This document shows, one piece after another, positions 1-13,254 of a stretch of 64,000 nucleotides of DNA. A program made the position numbers and the translations under genes. The notes below the pieces were generated by a model, which worked only from the letters and a program-made list of their open reading frames with translations, was not told the origin of the DNA and made no database searches. Source of the DNA: Meloidogyne chitwoodi (Eukaryota > Nematoda > Chromadorea > Rhabditida > Meloidogynidae); NCBI GenBank assembly GCA_015183035.1, contig JACZZP010000016.1:310001-374000 (forward strand), read 5' to 3'. Position 1 is the stretch's first letter, and each line of letters starts with the position of its first letter.

Positions 1-99
1 GCGAGGACAGATGACGAAGGTCAGAGGTCTGTTCCTTCTGAAATGAGTGGTACAGATGGTATGAGTTTGTGGGGACTCGCAAAGCTCAACAGGGTATAA
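1..99 (+). CDS. 3' end of an unrecognised reading frame (cut by window edge)
   Basis: Frame 1 is open from the first base to a TAA at 97-99, giving about 32 residues that end in GLAKLNRV. Base composition is near 50% GC, while the DNA after the stop is strongly AT-rich, which is why I regard it as possibly coding. Nothing identifies a family. It could also be the end of a transposon. Two short hairpins follow (about 114-149). Confidence 0.3.
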   Translation, partial: ARTDDEGQRSVPSEMSGTDGMSLWGLAKLNRV

Positions 100-111
100 A
101 AAATTTCTAGC

Positions 112-149
112 AGCGCGCGAAGCGCGCCCCAAAGCCCGTTAGGGCTTTT
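112..149. repeat. Two short hairpins after the first reading frame
   Basis: GCGCGC-GAA-GCGCGC is followed by AAAGCCC-GTTA-GGGCTTT, two small inverted repeats just downstream of a stop codon. They may be a 3' processing structure or the end of a mobile element; the sequence does not decide. Confidence 0.35.
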
Positions 150-1408
150 CAAAACCCATAAATATTTTTTTACCCTAAATTTTTTTAACTTTCCAAATTT
201 TTCAATACATTATGCTATTCTTACATCCCATGTACTGCACTACTGAGTAGTGCACGCTTCCACTAGTTTAAAAAATATAAATAAATAAATTTTTATAATT
301 TAATAAATTAAAAAAATGTATTTTTATTATATTTTTTCTATTGTCTTAATTTAAACAATTTTAATTACTTTTTTTGTTTAAATTTAAATAAACACCTCAA
401 TTTTTAATAAGGCCATCCTAAATTTATTAATAAATATTTTTTTATTTTTTTTTAAATTTAATCTCCTTTATGCAAGCATATTATTTGAAGAAGGTGCAGT
501 AAGGTTATTAGATTTTTTTTAATAAAAATTATTTAAGAAATACGTAAAAAATCATTTTTTTCAAATTAATAAAAGCTTATTTTGCAGTAATCTTTTCATT
601 AAATATTGGTAATATTCAAAACATAAAACACATAAACTTTTTTTTTAATAACCGTTTATTTCTACAAGAGAAGATTGGCACAAAGTCCTCTTTCATTGTT
701 TTATTTTTAATTATTTATTTATTAATTTAAGGGCAAAGCTCTGTAAAAGAACAAATCGTAACTAAAATGCTGACAACCTAATGGAAAATTTTTTAGTGAA
801 AATAAATTAAAACAATGAAAATAAATAAATCAAATATTAATAAATAAAATAACCAAATTATAAAAAAGTATTTTCAAAATAAAAATTTGTAAATATCCTA
901 AAATAATTAAATAAATAAAAATGCCCAATTTATACGTGAAACATTTATAAAATAAAATAATATTTATATTTTGAATAAAATGTTTAAAAAATAAAGCTTT
1001 GTTTAATGATAGAAGAAATGTATCGATACGATAAAAATGTTTTTTTAAATGATATTTGCATAAGATAAATTTATGCGATGTTTTTTGAAATAAAAAATCA
1101 AAATTACTCTTATTTAATAAATTTTGTTTAATTTAATTAATTAATTTTCATAATTATGTTAGTTTCAATCGTTTCTTTTGTCCAAATTTTTTTAAAATAG
1201 TATGTTAATTTTTAGATTAGTTTGTTTCTGGGCAATCGCTTAATTAAAAAACGGAGGATTTAGTTACTAACAATTCTTAATTTTTTATTTCCTATAAACT
1301 TTTTAAATTAAATAAGAGCAAACGATTAGTCGAAAAATTGAATAAAATTTTCGTTTCAATCCTTTTTTTCTTCGCAATTATTAACTACGTTTGTTAAACT
1401 CATCGTTT
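150..1408. other. AT-rich intergenic DNA; 3' flank of secreted family copy 1
   Basis: No gene seen. About 980-1140 (around the sequence ATGTATCGATACGATAAA) recurs near 39000-39150 and, inverted, near 47590-47760. Each occurrence lies downstream of a member of the secreted six-exon family, so the family's duplication units include 3' flanking DNA. Confidence 0.6.
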
Positions 1409-2437
1409 CTAATTTTTACCATCATTTGGAGGTGGATAAGACTTTAATAAATTTGTAATTTTTTAAATTTATTTTAATAATATCTCTAATGATTTAAAAT
1501 TTTTTTTAAGTTTTTAGTTGATTAAAGACGAAAATATAAATTTATAAAATATTTCAAATAGATAAATATATTTTTTTAAAAATTACTGGAAAATTAAAAT
1601 GAGCAGTAATACGACTATCATTAGCAGTATTATTAGCAGGAGAATTATGTAGAGCATTATTTTGATTAGTTCCCTTAATAGAATAATTTTATTTAAATAT
1701 CTTAGGTTTAATTATTCTTAAACAATATAATAAATACTAATTAATTTCACCTGAGTATGATTTAAATGTTGGGGATCATGGGCAGGCACAGCATGTGGAC
1801 GTTGATTATACTAAATATTAACAATTATTTTTATTTTAAATAAATAAATGAATATTTTTACTCTTTCAATGAGTGTGTTCTCTATGTCATCACGTGTAGG
1901 ATTTAGATCAACCTAAATATTAACTATTATATTTATTTTAAATACTAAATTTTGTTTTTTTATTGATAAGAAAAAAAACAAAATTAGAGAAGAAATGCTT
2001 TACAATAATTTTAAAAATAGATTATTATTTATTTTAATTCATTAACAACTGAAATTAATAGTATTAATTAAGGTTATTATTTCCTGAGTATCAGGAAGAT
2101 GCGCAAACTTAGTTTTATTAAATAATAAAATTTAAATAAAACTTTTCACCCCAGCAGCATGAAGAAGTTCATAAAGATGGTCAGTCACCTTAAATTTTTT
2201 TTAATATAGTTATAATTATTTATTTAGAAATTATACCGTTTGTTGATTGTTTGCTGGTGCATCTTCTTCATTTCTTTCATTTTCAACTCCATTTCTACCT
2301 CTTCCACGATGTGCACGTTCTCCATTTACTCGAGCTTCAGACCCTCCTCTATTTTTTCCAGATGTCAAAACTTCAAATTGACAAATTATAACCATTAAAA
2401 TAGAAGCAATTAAAAAATAATTTCCAAGTGAAATCAT
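1409..2437 (-). CDS. Secreted N/Q-rich protein, six phase-0 exons (family copy 1)
   Basis: A hand-built model on the minus strand has exons 2437-2237, 2188-2150, 1912-1862, 1810-1751, 1673-1587 and 1441-1409, about 156 aa. Exon 1 carries a signal peptide core (GNYFLIASILMVIICQF), nearly identical in copies 2 and 3. The rest is polar, rich in N, Q and H, and probably disordered, and ends PPPNDGKN. Every intron falls between codons (phase 0), and most exons end just before a GT donor after Q, G or P. No known domain is visible. Copies 2 to 4 share exon number, the short PP-N-D type last exon and the leader. Secretion is supported by the leader; a role as a parasitism effector is inference only. 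Exons 3 to 5 are diverged from the other copies, so these borders are the least certain. Confidence 0.7.
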
Positions 2438-4282
2438 TTTTGTTTTTTTTAAATTTCTTTAAATATAAATATATAGGTAACTTTAATTTTTTGCAAAAAC
2501 GAGGGATTAAATAAATAATCAGATAATTTAATATTATGCTAGATTAAGACTCGCAGTCAACCAATAATTAATTAAAAAAACATATTTTAAATTTAGCTAT
2601 TTTTCAGTTTTATTAGACATTATCTTTTTAAATAATTTTTGATTACTAGTTGTTTATTAATTTAAGGGTAATATTAAAAAAACATTATTACGAGTAAGGT
2701 AAAGCTTAAATTTAAATTTATTTAAAAATGTTTACTTAAAAATTGGTTTTACTTATTTTATTAAATATTTATTTTAAATTATAAATTAATAATTATAAGA
2801 AACATTTAAGGGAATTAAATTAATAAATGAAGCTATTATGAGTGAAATCAAGTGGCTATTTACTTAGCCAAATATTCACCTTTACTTACTTTAAATTTAA
2901 ATGTACTTTTAATTTTAATATATTTTAATTGCCATTTCCTCTAAATTTCCTTTGTTCCCTTTAATTTAAATTTGAGGGTAATTATTAGGTGGGAGGAATG
3001 CAAAGAGATATCAGGAAAAGGCATTATCGTCAAATGATATGCAAATAAATTTTTTTATTAAATAAAATTAAAAAAATTAAACTACATAAAATTTTTTTGC
3101 AAGTTTGCTCAAATAGGCATATTTTAAAAGTTTAAGAAAAAATAGTATTATTGCTCTGAATTAATTTTTAAAATTTTTATAAAAGCTCAAAAAATGTCCA
3201 ATTATCAAAATTTTATTAAAATATTCTGCTAAAAATGTTTAAAGTCAATTTTAAATTTTCTGATCTCAAAAAGTCTAATTAACTGCTCACTTTTTTATTT
3301 TAAAATAAAATATAAAATTTTTAAAATAAGTTTTATTAATTATAAATGGCAAAATCGAATCGAAAAAAAAACACAATAAAATATCAACAAACAAATGATT
3401 GATTTTGTGCTATATAAGTATGTGGTGTGGTTAAAAAATTTTTTTACAAAGTTGAATTTAAAAAGAAAAATCTTTCTTCGTGTAAAAACAAAAAGATAAA
3501 AAAATACATAATGCCAAAATTTGACAAAAAAAGAAAGCAACAATAAAACAAAATAATAAAATTTATATTGTGAAAATCACACAAACGTAATTAATTAATT
3601 ATATTAAATTTAAAATTAAATATTCTACATATCGTGTGGTCTCAAAGACCTCGTCAAATAATAAAAATTAAAAAGAAAAGACTTGAAATAATCAAATCAA
3701 AATTGCAAATTGTATATATTTTTAAAAGAAAGCATTTAGGTATTAAAAAAAAATATTAATAGAGAGAAAATTGGCATTTTTATTAAAATATATTGGAAAT
3801 TTTGAAATATTAGGGTACAGAGGGGTTACTTGGTAATATCCTTGACACAAAGAAAAATTGAAATTTCAATTTATAATTTTTTGAAGGTTATTACTTGGCC
3901 TTAGGTGAATACAATATATCCCTTTTCCCCTTCAAAATAAAATAAAAAATAAAAATAATAAAAAATAATAAAATAAAAAGGTTAATTCCAAATAGGAATA
4001 TCGTTGAAAAAAATTAAAAAAAAATAGGGGTCCACCCCTATAGATCGATCCTATAGATCGTTAACCAATTTGTCCAATCGCCAATTCGGTCAAATCTCTT
4101 AAAAACAATTTGTCCCATTTAAACTTGGACCTATTGGGAGTGTTTTATTACTTTACCATTAAAGGGATTTGACCAATTGGCAAATTCGATCAATAGGGTT
4201 TCGGCCTATAGGGGTGATCCCAAAAAGTAGTAATAATATATAGGAAATAAAGAATTCAAAAAAATATTCCCCTAAAATCATT
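2438..4282. other. Intergenic, AT-rich; contains a shared upstream element
   Basis: No gene supported. Between 2829 and 2876 lies a block containing GGCTATTTACTTAGCC that is also found upstream of family copies 2 and 3 and once near 44605-44650. Near 4040-4200 are several imperfect repeats of an ACCAATTTGTCCAATCG-like sequence. Short open frames here are AT-driven and lack homology cues. Confidence 0.55.
2829..2876 (-). promoter_or_regulatory. Conserved upstream block of the secreted family (copy 1)
   Basis: About 390-440 bp before the start codon of copy 1, the minus strand reads as a palindrome-like GGCTAAGTAAATAGCC followed by ACTTGATTTCACTCATAATAGC. The same block lies about 200-250 bp before the starts of copies 2 and 3. 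Conservation where the surrounding AT-rich DNA has drifted suggests a cis element, though shared duplication history is an alternative. Confidence 0.45.
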
Positions 4283-6706
4283 TCATACCAACAAACATTT
4301 ATCATCCAAAACTGAATTTGTTTCTTCTTGTTGTTTTTCCTCTTCTTGTTTAATTTGATCATTTTGTTGTTGTTTTTCTTTAATTTTTTCTTTTTGTTGA
4401 AATTTTAATAAATTTTTTGAATTTTGTTTGGCAGCTAAGGAAGGTTCACTTTTTGCTCTTTTTAAATAATTTTTATAAAATAAATCTTCATCTGTTTCCA
4501 CAATTATTGGAACATCATCTATTATTTTGAAAAAAATATTATTTTAAATTTTATTTTATTTTTTAATTTACCATTTTCCCCATCTGTTTGTTGTTGTTGT
4601 TCTTCTGTTCGTGGGTGCATAGCTCGATAATGATGTTGTTGTAATGAATAACCAAAGCCACCAATATATCCTGCACGTTTTTTGGGTTGTTCTTGTTCAT
4701 GGATAGTTCGTTGTATTTTTGCAGAGAGACGACGGCTAAGACGGAAAAGGCCAGAATTGGATAACTAAAATTTAAATAATTAAATATAAATAATTAAATT
4801 TAAATAATTAATTTACCCGATCTCCATGTCCAACAGATTCACTCATTGCACTAGCACAATGTCTACCTACAGAATGTCCATAAACAGAGGAATCCATTTC
4901 ATCACCACCATTTTCTCCTCTTAATTCCAAATTATCAGTTGTACCACTACAACCATTATGTACACCACCAAAAGTTGCTGCTAATTTTTGTAAATGTTTT
5001 GCACTTAAACGCATAGATTTTGCACTTTCAGCAAATGCATTCTCATTTTCATTAAATGTATCAATTTCTTCTTCATCAGTAGTAGTATTTGTAGGTATTG
5101 TTTCATCAATTTTACGATTTTCTTCAGGTGAAAGTGTTTTTGCACTTTCTGCACAACCAGAATCTGAAGAATCTGCTGATTTGTCCAATTTATGTGAATA
5201 AGCAAATCTTTAAATTAAAAAAATATTTAAAAATTTATATTTGAAGAATATTTTTCTTAATTTAATTTTTCAAATAATTTTTTGATAAATTTCTTTTTGT
5301 TGTGGCAAATTCGACAACTTTTACCCACTAGAAAGAGAAAATAATCCTTCTCTTTATATTTTTAATTTAAAAATAAATAAATAAACATACTGTTCTCCTA
5401 TTTGCACCTTCTGAATGGCATTTTCAACCTCTCCTACAACATTGGTAAGAATACGACTAGACCAACGATGATGACTAATTCTATCAATACTTAAAGACAT
5501 TTTGTCTTCTGGATCTTTTTCTGTTGAAACAACTTTAAAAAAATATGTAAATTAAATTTTTAAATTGTCTAACCAGCAATAGCTTCAACATCAACAGTAA
5601 GTTCTTTTTTAGGAGAACAGCAACGACGAATTGAATAAAATAATTGAATATATGGAGGTCGTTGTTTTGGTTTTCTTGGCAGGACAATAAAAAGAATTAA
5701 CTGGGAAAATGCCAAAAGACTGCCGATTCCATTTGGGGTCTTAAAATAATTTTTTGAAAAATTAAAAAAAATTATTTTAATAGAAATACTCACAATTAAA
5801 TAAAAATCCCATACTAAAAGTCCATAAATAAACCATTCTGTTGATACCAAAAAATTGGCAATACAAAGAGGTAAAGGTAAAGTAGATGTTGCACCACGAC
5901 GAATTACTACTCGCTAAAAAAATAAAAATAAATTTAAAATTATTTAAATTAATTACCAATCCACTTAAAGGTGCAGCAAAATCCATAGTGTTTAATGTCG
6001 TACAAATAATGCCTAGTGGGTGAAAAACTTTTTGTCCAAAGAAATGAACTAATGCTACAAGTGAAAAACAAATAGCCAAAAGAAGAATAACTTTTAATGA
6101 GATCCCAAGCTAAAATTAAAGAATTTTTTAATAAAGTTAAAAACAGAATTAAATATATTTTTTTAATAGAAAGTAATGAATAAACGTAATCAGAATAAGT
6201 TTATTTAAACTTAATCAGAATAAGTTTATTCAAACTTAATCAGAATAAGTTTATTTAAACTTAATCAGAATAAGTTTATTTAAACTTAATCAGAATAAGT
6301 TTATTTAAACTTAAGTTAGTTAAGAAATAGCAAAATTTCAAAAATAATTTAACAAATTAAAATTTACCTTCTTTTTAGACATAAACCAATAAAAAATTGT
6401 ATAAGTAGAATAAAGTCCAATTTGTGTACCGGTAACGTACATTACAGTATGATCATTTTTTAAATAAGCGTAGACAATCCAACAAGTGCCCCCAAGTACA
6501 CCCATTAGGAAAGGGGCACCGCTAATCTCGTCCGTGTCTTTTCGCTTCCATATTTGACGGCATATTGGACTAAATTTTTTTTATTTAATTTTTAAATAAT
6601 TTATAAAATCTGACATTCCACAGAAGAACAGTCCTACTGTCGTGAAAAAAGCGAGAGTTGAAATAAATTTTATGAAAGTAAATTCCCCTTGGAATATGTC
6701 AAGCAT
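4283..6706 (-). CDS. SWEET (MtN3/saliva) sugar transporter with long cytoplasmic tail
   Basis: Nine exons (6706-6615, 6569-6368, 6109-5957, 5913-5794, 5739-5574, 5532-5391, 5207-4817, 4764-4572, 4518-4283) give about 564 aa. Exons 1 and 2 encode the first MtN3 triple-helix bundle, with the family signature around PICRQIWKRKDT and SGAPFLMGVLGG. Exons 3 to 5 encode the linker helix and second bundle (FHPLGIICTTLNTMDFAAPL, then TEWFIYGLLVWD and TPNGIGSLL). SWEETs are facilitative sugar uniporters with seven membrane segments. Exons 6 to 9 add roughly 320 residues of polar, S/E/Q-rich tail with a CAESAKT/FAESAKS repeat. That tail is unusually long beside the typical 210-300 aa length of the whole family. 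Intron 2 contains a five-unit 25-bp repeat. Frames agree across all eight introns. Confidence 0.9.
6188..6316. repeat. Five-unit 25-bp tandem repeat in SWEET intron 2
   Basis: The unit TAATCAGAATAAGTTTATT followed by TAAACT is repeated about five times. It resembles the larger AAATCAGAATTTTT-type satellite at 8215-9100, sharing the AATCAGAAT core and a similar period, so the two probably have a common origin. Confidence 0.85.
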
Positions 6707-8214
6707 GATTAATTTTTTAATTTTTTAGGATCCAAAATTATTTTAAAAAACGAATCCGTCGTCAATAGAAATACTAATAAAATTAATTAAGGCTATTAAA
6801 TAAATGCCTAAAATTTAAATTAAAGTTAAATTTGATATAAAAATTAACGAAAGAAATAATAAAAAACGAATTAAAATAAATAAATACAGATTTTTCAGTT
6901 TTTTTAAATTTTAACAGTTTTTACTTTTTGTTTTTCAACTTTATTATTTTTTATTTTTCAATGTTTTGGTCTGACCTAGATTTTTTTCCCATCATTCACG
7001 TGAAAATTATGATAGATTTACATATTATATTATTATTTTTTGCAATAATAATAATATACAAATTTAATTATTTTAATAGTAAAAAAACAAATTTGAAAAA
7101 AATAAAAATTTAAAAAACTTTTCAAAAATTAAAAATGATTGGGCCTAATCTTATTGAATAATTTTATAGAAATTTTTTTTAAAAGGTATATGATTTTTGA
7201 TAATTAAATACTTGTAATTTTAAAGGAGCAAATTGAAATTAATAAAATATTTAAATATGTGGCCCATTAAATTAATCACAAAAATTTGACAAATTGTCTA
7301 AAATTTTGATATTAGTCAACAAAAATAGGCAATCTTATTTATAAAAATGACCTCTACCATTAAATAAATAGATTAATCATTTTGAAGAAATTTAGTGAAT
7401 AATCTAATGATGACACAAAATAAAAAAATTTAAGAAAGAAGATGAAAAAATGCTAAAAAATGTTAAAAATGAAAATTATGCTTAAAAATAAATAGAAATA
7501 AAATTTAAAATATAATTATAAAAATTTTTTTAAATTAAGAATAATTATTATAAAAAATCCTTTAATTTAAATTTTGAAAGTAAAGATAAGAGTAGAGGTT
7601 TTGATCAAGGTAGACCTCATGGAAATGGTCAAACTCTATAAAAATATTATTGTAATATTTGCATATTTATATTTAACTTATCTACTTATTTCTAGATTTT
7701 ATCAAGTTTCTCATGGCTAGTACTCTCATATAAAAAAATGGACAAATAAAAATGTACCTATAAATGATAAAAATGTACTCAAACCAAGCGGAATGTACCG
7801 AAAATAAAAGGAAAAAAATAATAGGGAAAATAATTCGCTTTCCATATTATGATGATAATTTTCCGTATTGGAGTACATTATTTTTAATATTTTGTGGGAA
7901 TGAAGTTTTGTTTATATAAAAGAAATCTACTCCGCCCATACTATTTTCCCCCTAAAACAAATTTTTCTTTTATTCATAGAAACGCCCCCAAAACATAAAA
8001 ATATTGGAACAAATCTCTAATCCAATGTTATGTATAAAATTATTATTTTAAAATATAATTTAATAAAACTATTTTTCAATTTTAATGTGTTTATTTAATG
8101 ATAATGTTATTTTATATAATAAATGTTTTTTAAAGAATAAATACTAGTTGTATAATTAAGTGTTACTAAATTAAAAGTAAAATTAACTGCTAAAGAATTT
8201 TATAAATAGAAGTT

Positions 8215-9100
8215 AAATCAGAATTTTATAGAAAATTTTAAATCAGAATTTTATAGTTAAATTAAAATTAAAATTTTTTAAATAAACTTAAAATCAACTT
8301 TTTTAAATAAACTTTAAATCAGAATTTTTTAACTAAACTTTAAGGCAGATTTTTTAAATGAACATTAAATCAAAATTTTTTAAATAAACTTTAAATCAGA
8401 ATTTTTCAAATAAACTTTAAATCAGAATTTTTTAAATAAATTTAAATCAGAATTTTTTAAATAAACTTTAAATCAGAATTTTTAAAATAAACTTTAAATC
8501 AAATTTTTCAAATAAACTTAAAATCAGAATTTTTCAAATAAACTTTAAATCAGAATTTTTAAAATAAACTTAAAATCAGAATTTTTTAAATATAAATTTA
8601 AATCAGAATTTTTTAAATAAACTTTAAATCAGAATTTTTCAAATAAACTTAAAATCAGAATTTTTCAAATAAACTTAAAATCAGAATTTTTTAAATATAA
8701 ATTTAAATCAGAATTTTTTAAATAAACTTTAAATCAGAATTTTTCAAATAAACTTAAAATCAGAATTTTTTAAATAAATTTAAATCAGAATTTTTAAATA
8801 TAAATTTAAATCAGAATTTTTTAAATAAACTTTAAATCAGAATTTTTCAAATAAACTTAAAATCAGAATTTTTTAAATAAATTTAAATCAGAATTTTTTA
8901 AATAAACTTAAAATCAGAATTTTTTAAATATAAATTTAAATCAGAATTTTATAGTTAAATTTAAATCAGAATTTTTTAAATAAACAAACAAAAATTTATA
9001 ACTAAATGTTAAAGAAAATTTTAAAAATAAAATCAGAATTTTAAAAACAAACATAAATCAGAATTTTTTAATTTTATAAATAAATTTTGATTAGAATTTT
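8215..9100. repeat. AAATCAGAATTTTT satellite, about 35 units
   Basis: Units of about 22-26 bp on the pattern AAATCAGAATTTTTNAAAT followed by AAACTT run for almost 0.9 kb, with a higher-order alternation of TAAACTT and TATAAATT variants. The edges decay into single diverged units. Confidence 0.9.
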
Positions 9101-10154
9101 TTTTAAATATATCAAATAGAAATATCCTTTATATAGTAAATGATGAACATATTTATACATATGTATTAGACTGTTGAATAAAACAAATAAAAAAGATTAA
9201 GATGAAATTTGGTCTTTTAAATGATTTACTAAAAATAATTGACAACATTTTTAAGAATAAATTCTTTATAACATTGAGCAATTTTTATTTTAAGAATTTT
9301 ATTTAAAATTATAGCTATTTAACTATATTTCCGTTAAAAATGAAAAAATTTTTTGACCGGAAATATTCAGAAATATCCAAGAAAGAATTTTTTACTAAAA
9401 CCCAATTATGACAAAAATGGATGAAATATGATAAAAATTATTATTACATTCTTAAAGTAAATATTTATTTCAGAAAACAAATTAGCAAAAATTTTTGTTA
9501 ATAAAATTGAGATGAACTGAAAGAAATTGAAAATCCTAAAAGAATAATATGTTTAAAAATATTTTTTATTAAAAAATTTTTATCTGAAATATCTAAAAAT
9601 ATTATCACGTGATTTTCATTAAAAAAGTACTACTAATTTTTAAAAATTAATTAATATTCTAAATAATTATTATTTATGTGTGATTCATGTCCTTTTCACG
9701 CTATTTAATTTTTAATCTTTTGCTTAATAATTTTTAATTTGCTCAATAGTTTAAAACACAATTTTATTAAAGTAGCGGAACATTAAATGAATAATACTAA
9801 GAAATACACTAAAACTTTTCCTTTCAAAAATTGAATTAATAAAAATTATTAATTTATTCTGTTTGATTGATTAATGGACAAAAAATTTGCAAAAAAAATC
9901 TAAAAATAAGTAGAATAAAAACGTCTAGTAAATGAACATCACTTTTATAAATCAAAAGAATAAATATTATTTAAATACAAGATTATAAAATAACTTAAGA
10001 AAAATAGCAATTGTATGAAAATCCAATGATCGATTAAAAGAAAATTAATTATCTAACTAAGCGATTGGGAATTACAGGACGGGAAAAGTTGGAAATGTTT
10101 AATAAAAAATAATAATACATTGACGCTAAGATTGATTTGTAATGATTTTACTAA

Positions 10155-10400
10155 TAGTTGCTTCAGAATTTATAGTTTAACATTAAGCAGAATTTTATAT
10201 CTAAAAATTTAAATCAGAATTTTTAGTTAAAAATTAAATCAGAATGTTATACCTCTAAAATTTAAATTAGAATTTTATAGTTACACTTTAAATCAGAATT
10301 TTATATTTAAATCAGAATTTTATATTTATACTTTAAATCAGAATTTTATAGTTAAAAATTAAATCAGACTTTTATAGTTAAACTTTAAATCAGAATAAAA
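10155..10400. repeat. Second, more diverged array of the same satellite
   Basis: AAATCAGAATTTTATAGTTA-type units are repeated about nine times. This matches the first and last units of the 8215-9100 array better than its middle, which suggests it is an older or edge-derived block. Confidence 0.8.
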
Positions 10401-12771
10401 ACAAATGAATAAAATGATTTATTAAAAATGTATTGTTATTTAAAAGACGATATGGTGGTTATTCACGTGAATTAAAATAAAATGATGTTTGTTTAAAATT
10501 AACGATGTAATCTTTAGTTAATAAAAAATATTTGAGACATCCAATAAATTAATAAAATTTTATTTTATTAAAAAGTGTAAATAATACACATTTAAATAAA
10601 TTAATTATATAAACATTTAGTGCAAACATATGATTAAAAAGTTTAAAATTAAATAAATTTGTTTAAAGGTTTAATATTACTACATTATTTTTAATGATGT
10701 TTATTAAAAAATGAAAAAAATAAATAGATCATAAAATATATTTTTATAAAGTATTAAATATTTTTTTAAATAAATTTATTTAATTTTTTCTCTAGATGAG
10801 CAGTATGAAATTTTAGGGTTGAAAAATGTAATAAAATTTAGATTTATTTTATTTAGTTTAAACATCTATTTTATTCTGCATTAATTAAAAAAATATTTCT
10901 TTTATTTTCATTAAACACTTTTAATCATTTCTGACTAATTTTTCAGTACTTTATATCATTGCTTTTAATTGCTAAAGAATTCGCGCTCAAACAATGAAGG
11001 GAGAGCTGACTTTTTTAATTACTTTAGGTTTTTATTATTATTACAGACAATTTATAAAATAAATAAATATTAAAAAAGAGGTCGCGCAGTAAATATTAAA
11101 AATACTAAAACCATTAAGAATGAATTTTTAAATAATTAAAAAAATTAAAATAAAGTCTAACCTTAATTATTTTATATTAAATTTTATTAAAATTTATTTC
11201 AATATTTCTAAATTTTTTAGAATGGGTTTGGACGCTATATTGAATTTTTAACATGTTCTTATAAGAATATTGACAGTATAAATTGTTAATTTCCCCAACC
11301 TAAATATACCAAAAAATCAAATATTGCCGGGATATCTTAAAATATTAATTTATTAATAAAAAATAATTTTTATTAAATACCTATAGATATATTTATATAA
11401 TTATCTATGCAATAAAATAAAAAAGTAAAATATAAATAACAGTAATAATAAAATTAGGAGAGAGGTCGTTGGATGAAAAGAAAAAGGGGGGGGGGAAATA
11501 ATTAAGTCTAAAAAATATTTATATTATTTTATTCTGGTTTGATATTAATTATAATTAATTAATTATTTACTGCGCTTCTCTCTCTTTGGAATGTGCGCGA
11601 ATACAACGGGTAGAGAAAGACTTTTTGTGTTAATTATTTTATTTTATAGTATTTTTGTGATTAATTTTGATTTGTTTTGTGGGTTCCAGTGAGACTATAT
11701 ATTTTATTTTTAACATTAAACTGTGTTGATATAATAATTATAATAATAATTATTATTATTTTGGAAGGATTAGCACTCAGAAAAAAATAAAAATAATTTA
11801 ATATTTTGTTAAATTTATATTTAAAATTTAAAAAAATATATCCAATGGATAAATAAAAATATTTAAATAAAATGTTAATTTTTTCTGAATTTAAAATAAG
11901 CTTAGAAAAGCAAAAGTTTTTTTCTTTGCTTAAACATTTATTTTATTATTATTTATCTCATAAAAAATAAATTTGCTTTAACAATAAAAATTAAGGCTTC
12001 ATTAAATTATTAGCTTTACTATTTCTTTTTTTTATAAAAATATTTGTATAAAAATAAAAATATAAGTAAATAATAATATTAAATTAAACCAAAGATCCGC
12101 ACCCAATGACCTAAAATGTGACGAAATAATTATAAAACAACGGCAAAAATATTATTTTATAAATATTTGTATATAAACAGGTTTAACTTAGAAATATTTA
12201 CATATAATTAAAAAAAGTACCCAATCGTCCTTGAATATTTATTTGCATTAATTTATAGATAAGGATATATAATTATAATAAAAAATAATATCACAAGATA
12301 AATAGCCAGAGGCGATTTATTAGGTAAAATAATTGTTTAAAATAATAAATAAATATATAATAATTTAATTTTGGATAATAGCTTTTTGAGAATTAGATAA
12401 AACCCAATCCTTTCAACTAAATTTATTTTTGAATGGAAATAATTTTAAAAAAAATTATAAAATAATCAGAATAACCACTACCCTTGTTAAACTTAGCTCT
12501 GTAAAGAAATAAAAAAAAATAATTCTTAAAAGATATATTTTAAATAATTAATATAATATTATTTAAAATTTAAATAAAGTGTTTGGTAAATAATAAAATT
12601 TAAATATTTATTAAAAATAAAAAATATTCTATAAATTTAATTAATTTACACTATCCAATTTTATTTATATTAATCTTTCAGTATTTTCAATTTTAAAAAT
12701 AATATTTAATATTAATATTTTAATGTTATATTACTGGTTTTTGACCAAAAACACTTGAAAATATTATTTAT

Positions 12772-13254
12772 TTATTTTTTCTTTGTACCACGTTGTTTAA
12801 ATCCTTTTTGGGCTATCATTTGTTCTTTCATTACTGGATCTAATAAACTAATAAAAATTTTAAAATAATATTTTAAAATTGATTTTTTATTTTTAATCAA
12901 ATTGGGTATAAAACAGTCTAACAGACGTATTTATTTATATAAATAAATAAAATATTTAAATTAATTTATTACAGATGAGGACGACAAAGCCAAATAGGTC
13001 CATATTTTGATAATCCACTATCCAATCCAGAAGAGCCATGTTCTAATATTTTGTCACAAATTGCACATTTAAAACAACTCTTATGTACTAAAAAAATAAA
13101 AATAATTTATTTAAATTTTAAAATAAATAATAAATAATTTACTTGTTTTTCTATCCATTACCAATTTTTCTCCAGTTTTAATTTCTTGTTCACAACGCTC
13201 ACATTTTGGGTTTTGAAATTCTCCAGGTCTATAACTTATTCCAAAAGGTTCCAT
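12772..13254 (-). CDS. Small single LIM-domain protein
   Basis: Three exons (13254-13143, 13087-12973, 12847-12772) give 100 aa with consistent frames. A complete LIM double zinc finger is present: CERC, a 17-residue spacer, HKSC, FKC, AIC, a spacer of about 20, then CRPH. This fits C-x2-C...H-x2-C-x2-C-x2-C...C-x2-H. The LIM domain spans about residues 18-76, followed by a basic tail ending QRGTKKK. Such proteins act as adaptors in actin or adhesion complexes; the exact orthologue is not clear from sequence alone. Without the last splice the frame would stop right after the final zinc ligand, so the tail depends on intron 2 being removed. Confidence 0.85.

Larger units (their letters stand above)
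6707..12771. other. Six-kilobase gene-free AT-rich region
   Basis: I see no supportable gene on either strand. The stretch holds two arrays of a 22-26-bp satellite (8215-9100 and 10155-10400), poly(A)/poly(T) runs and short AT palindromes (for example TAATTATAATAATAATTATTATT near 11735). An open frame at 6928-7113 is low-complexity and unsupported. Confidence 0.6.
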
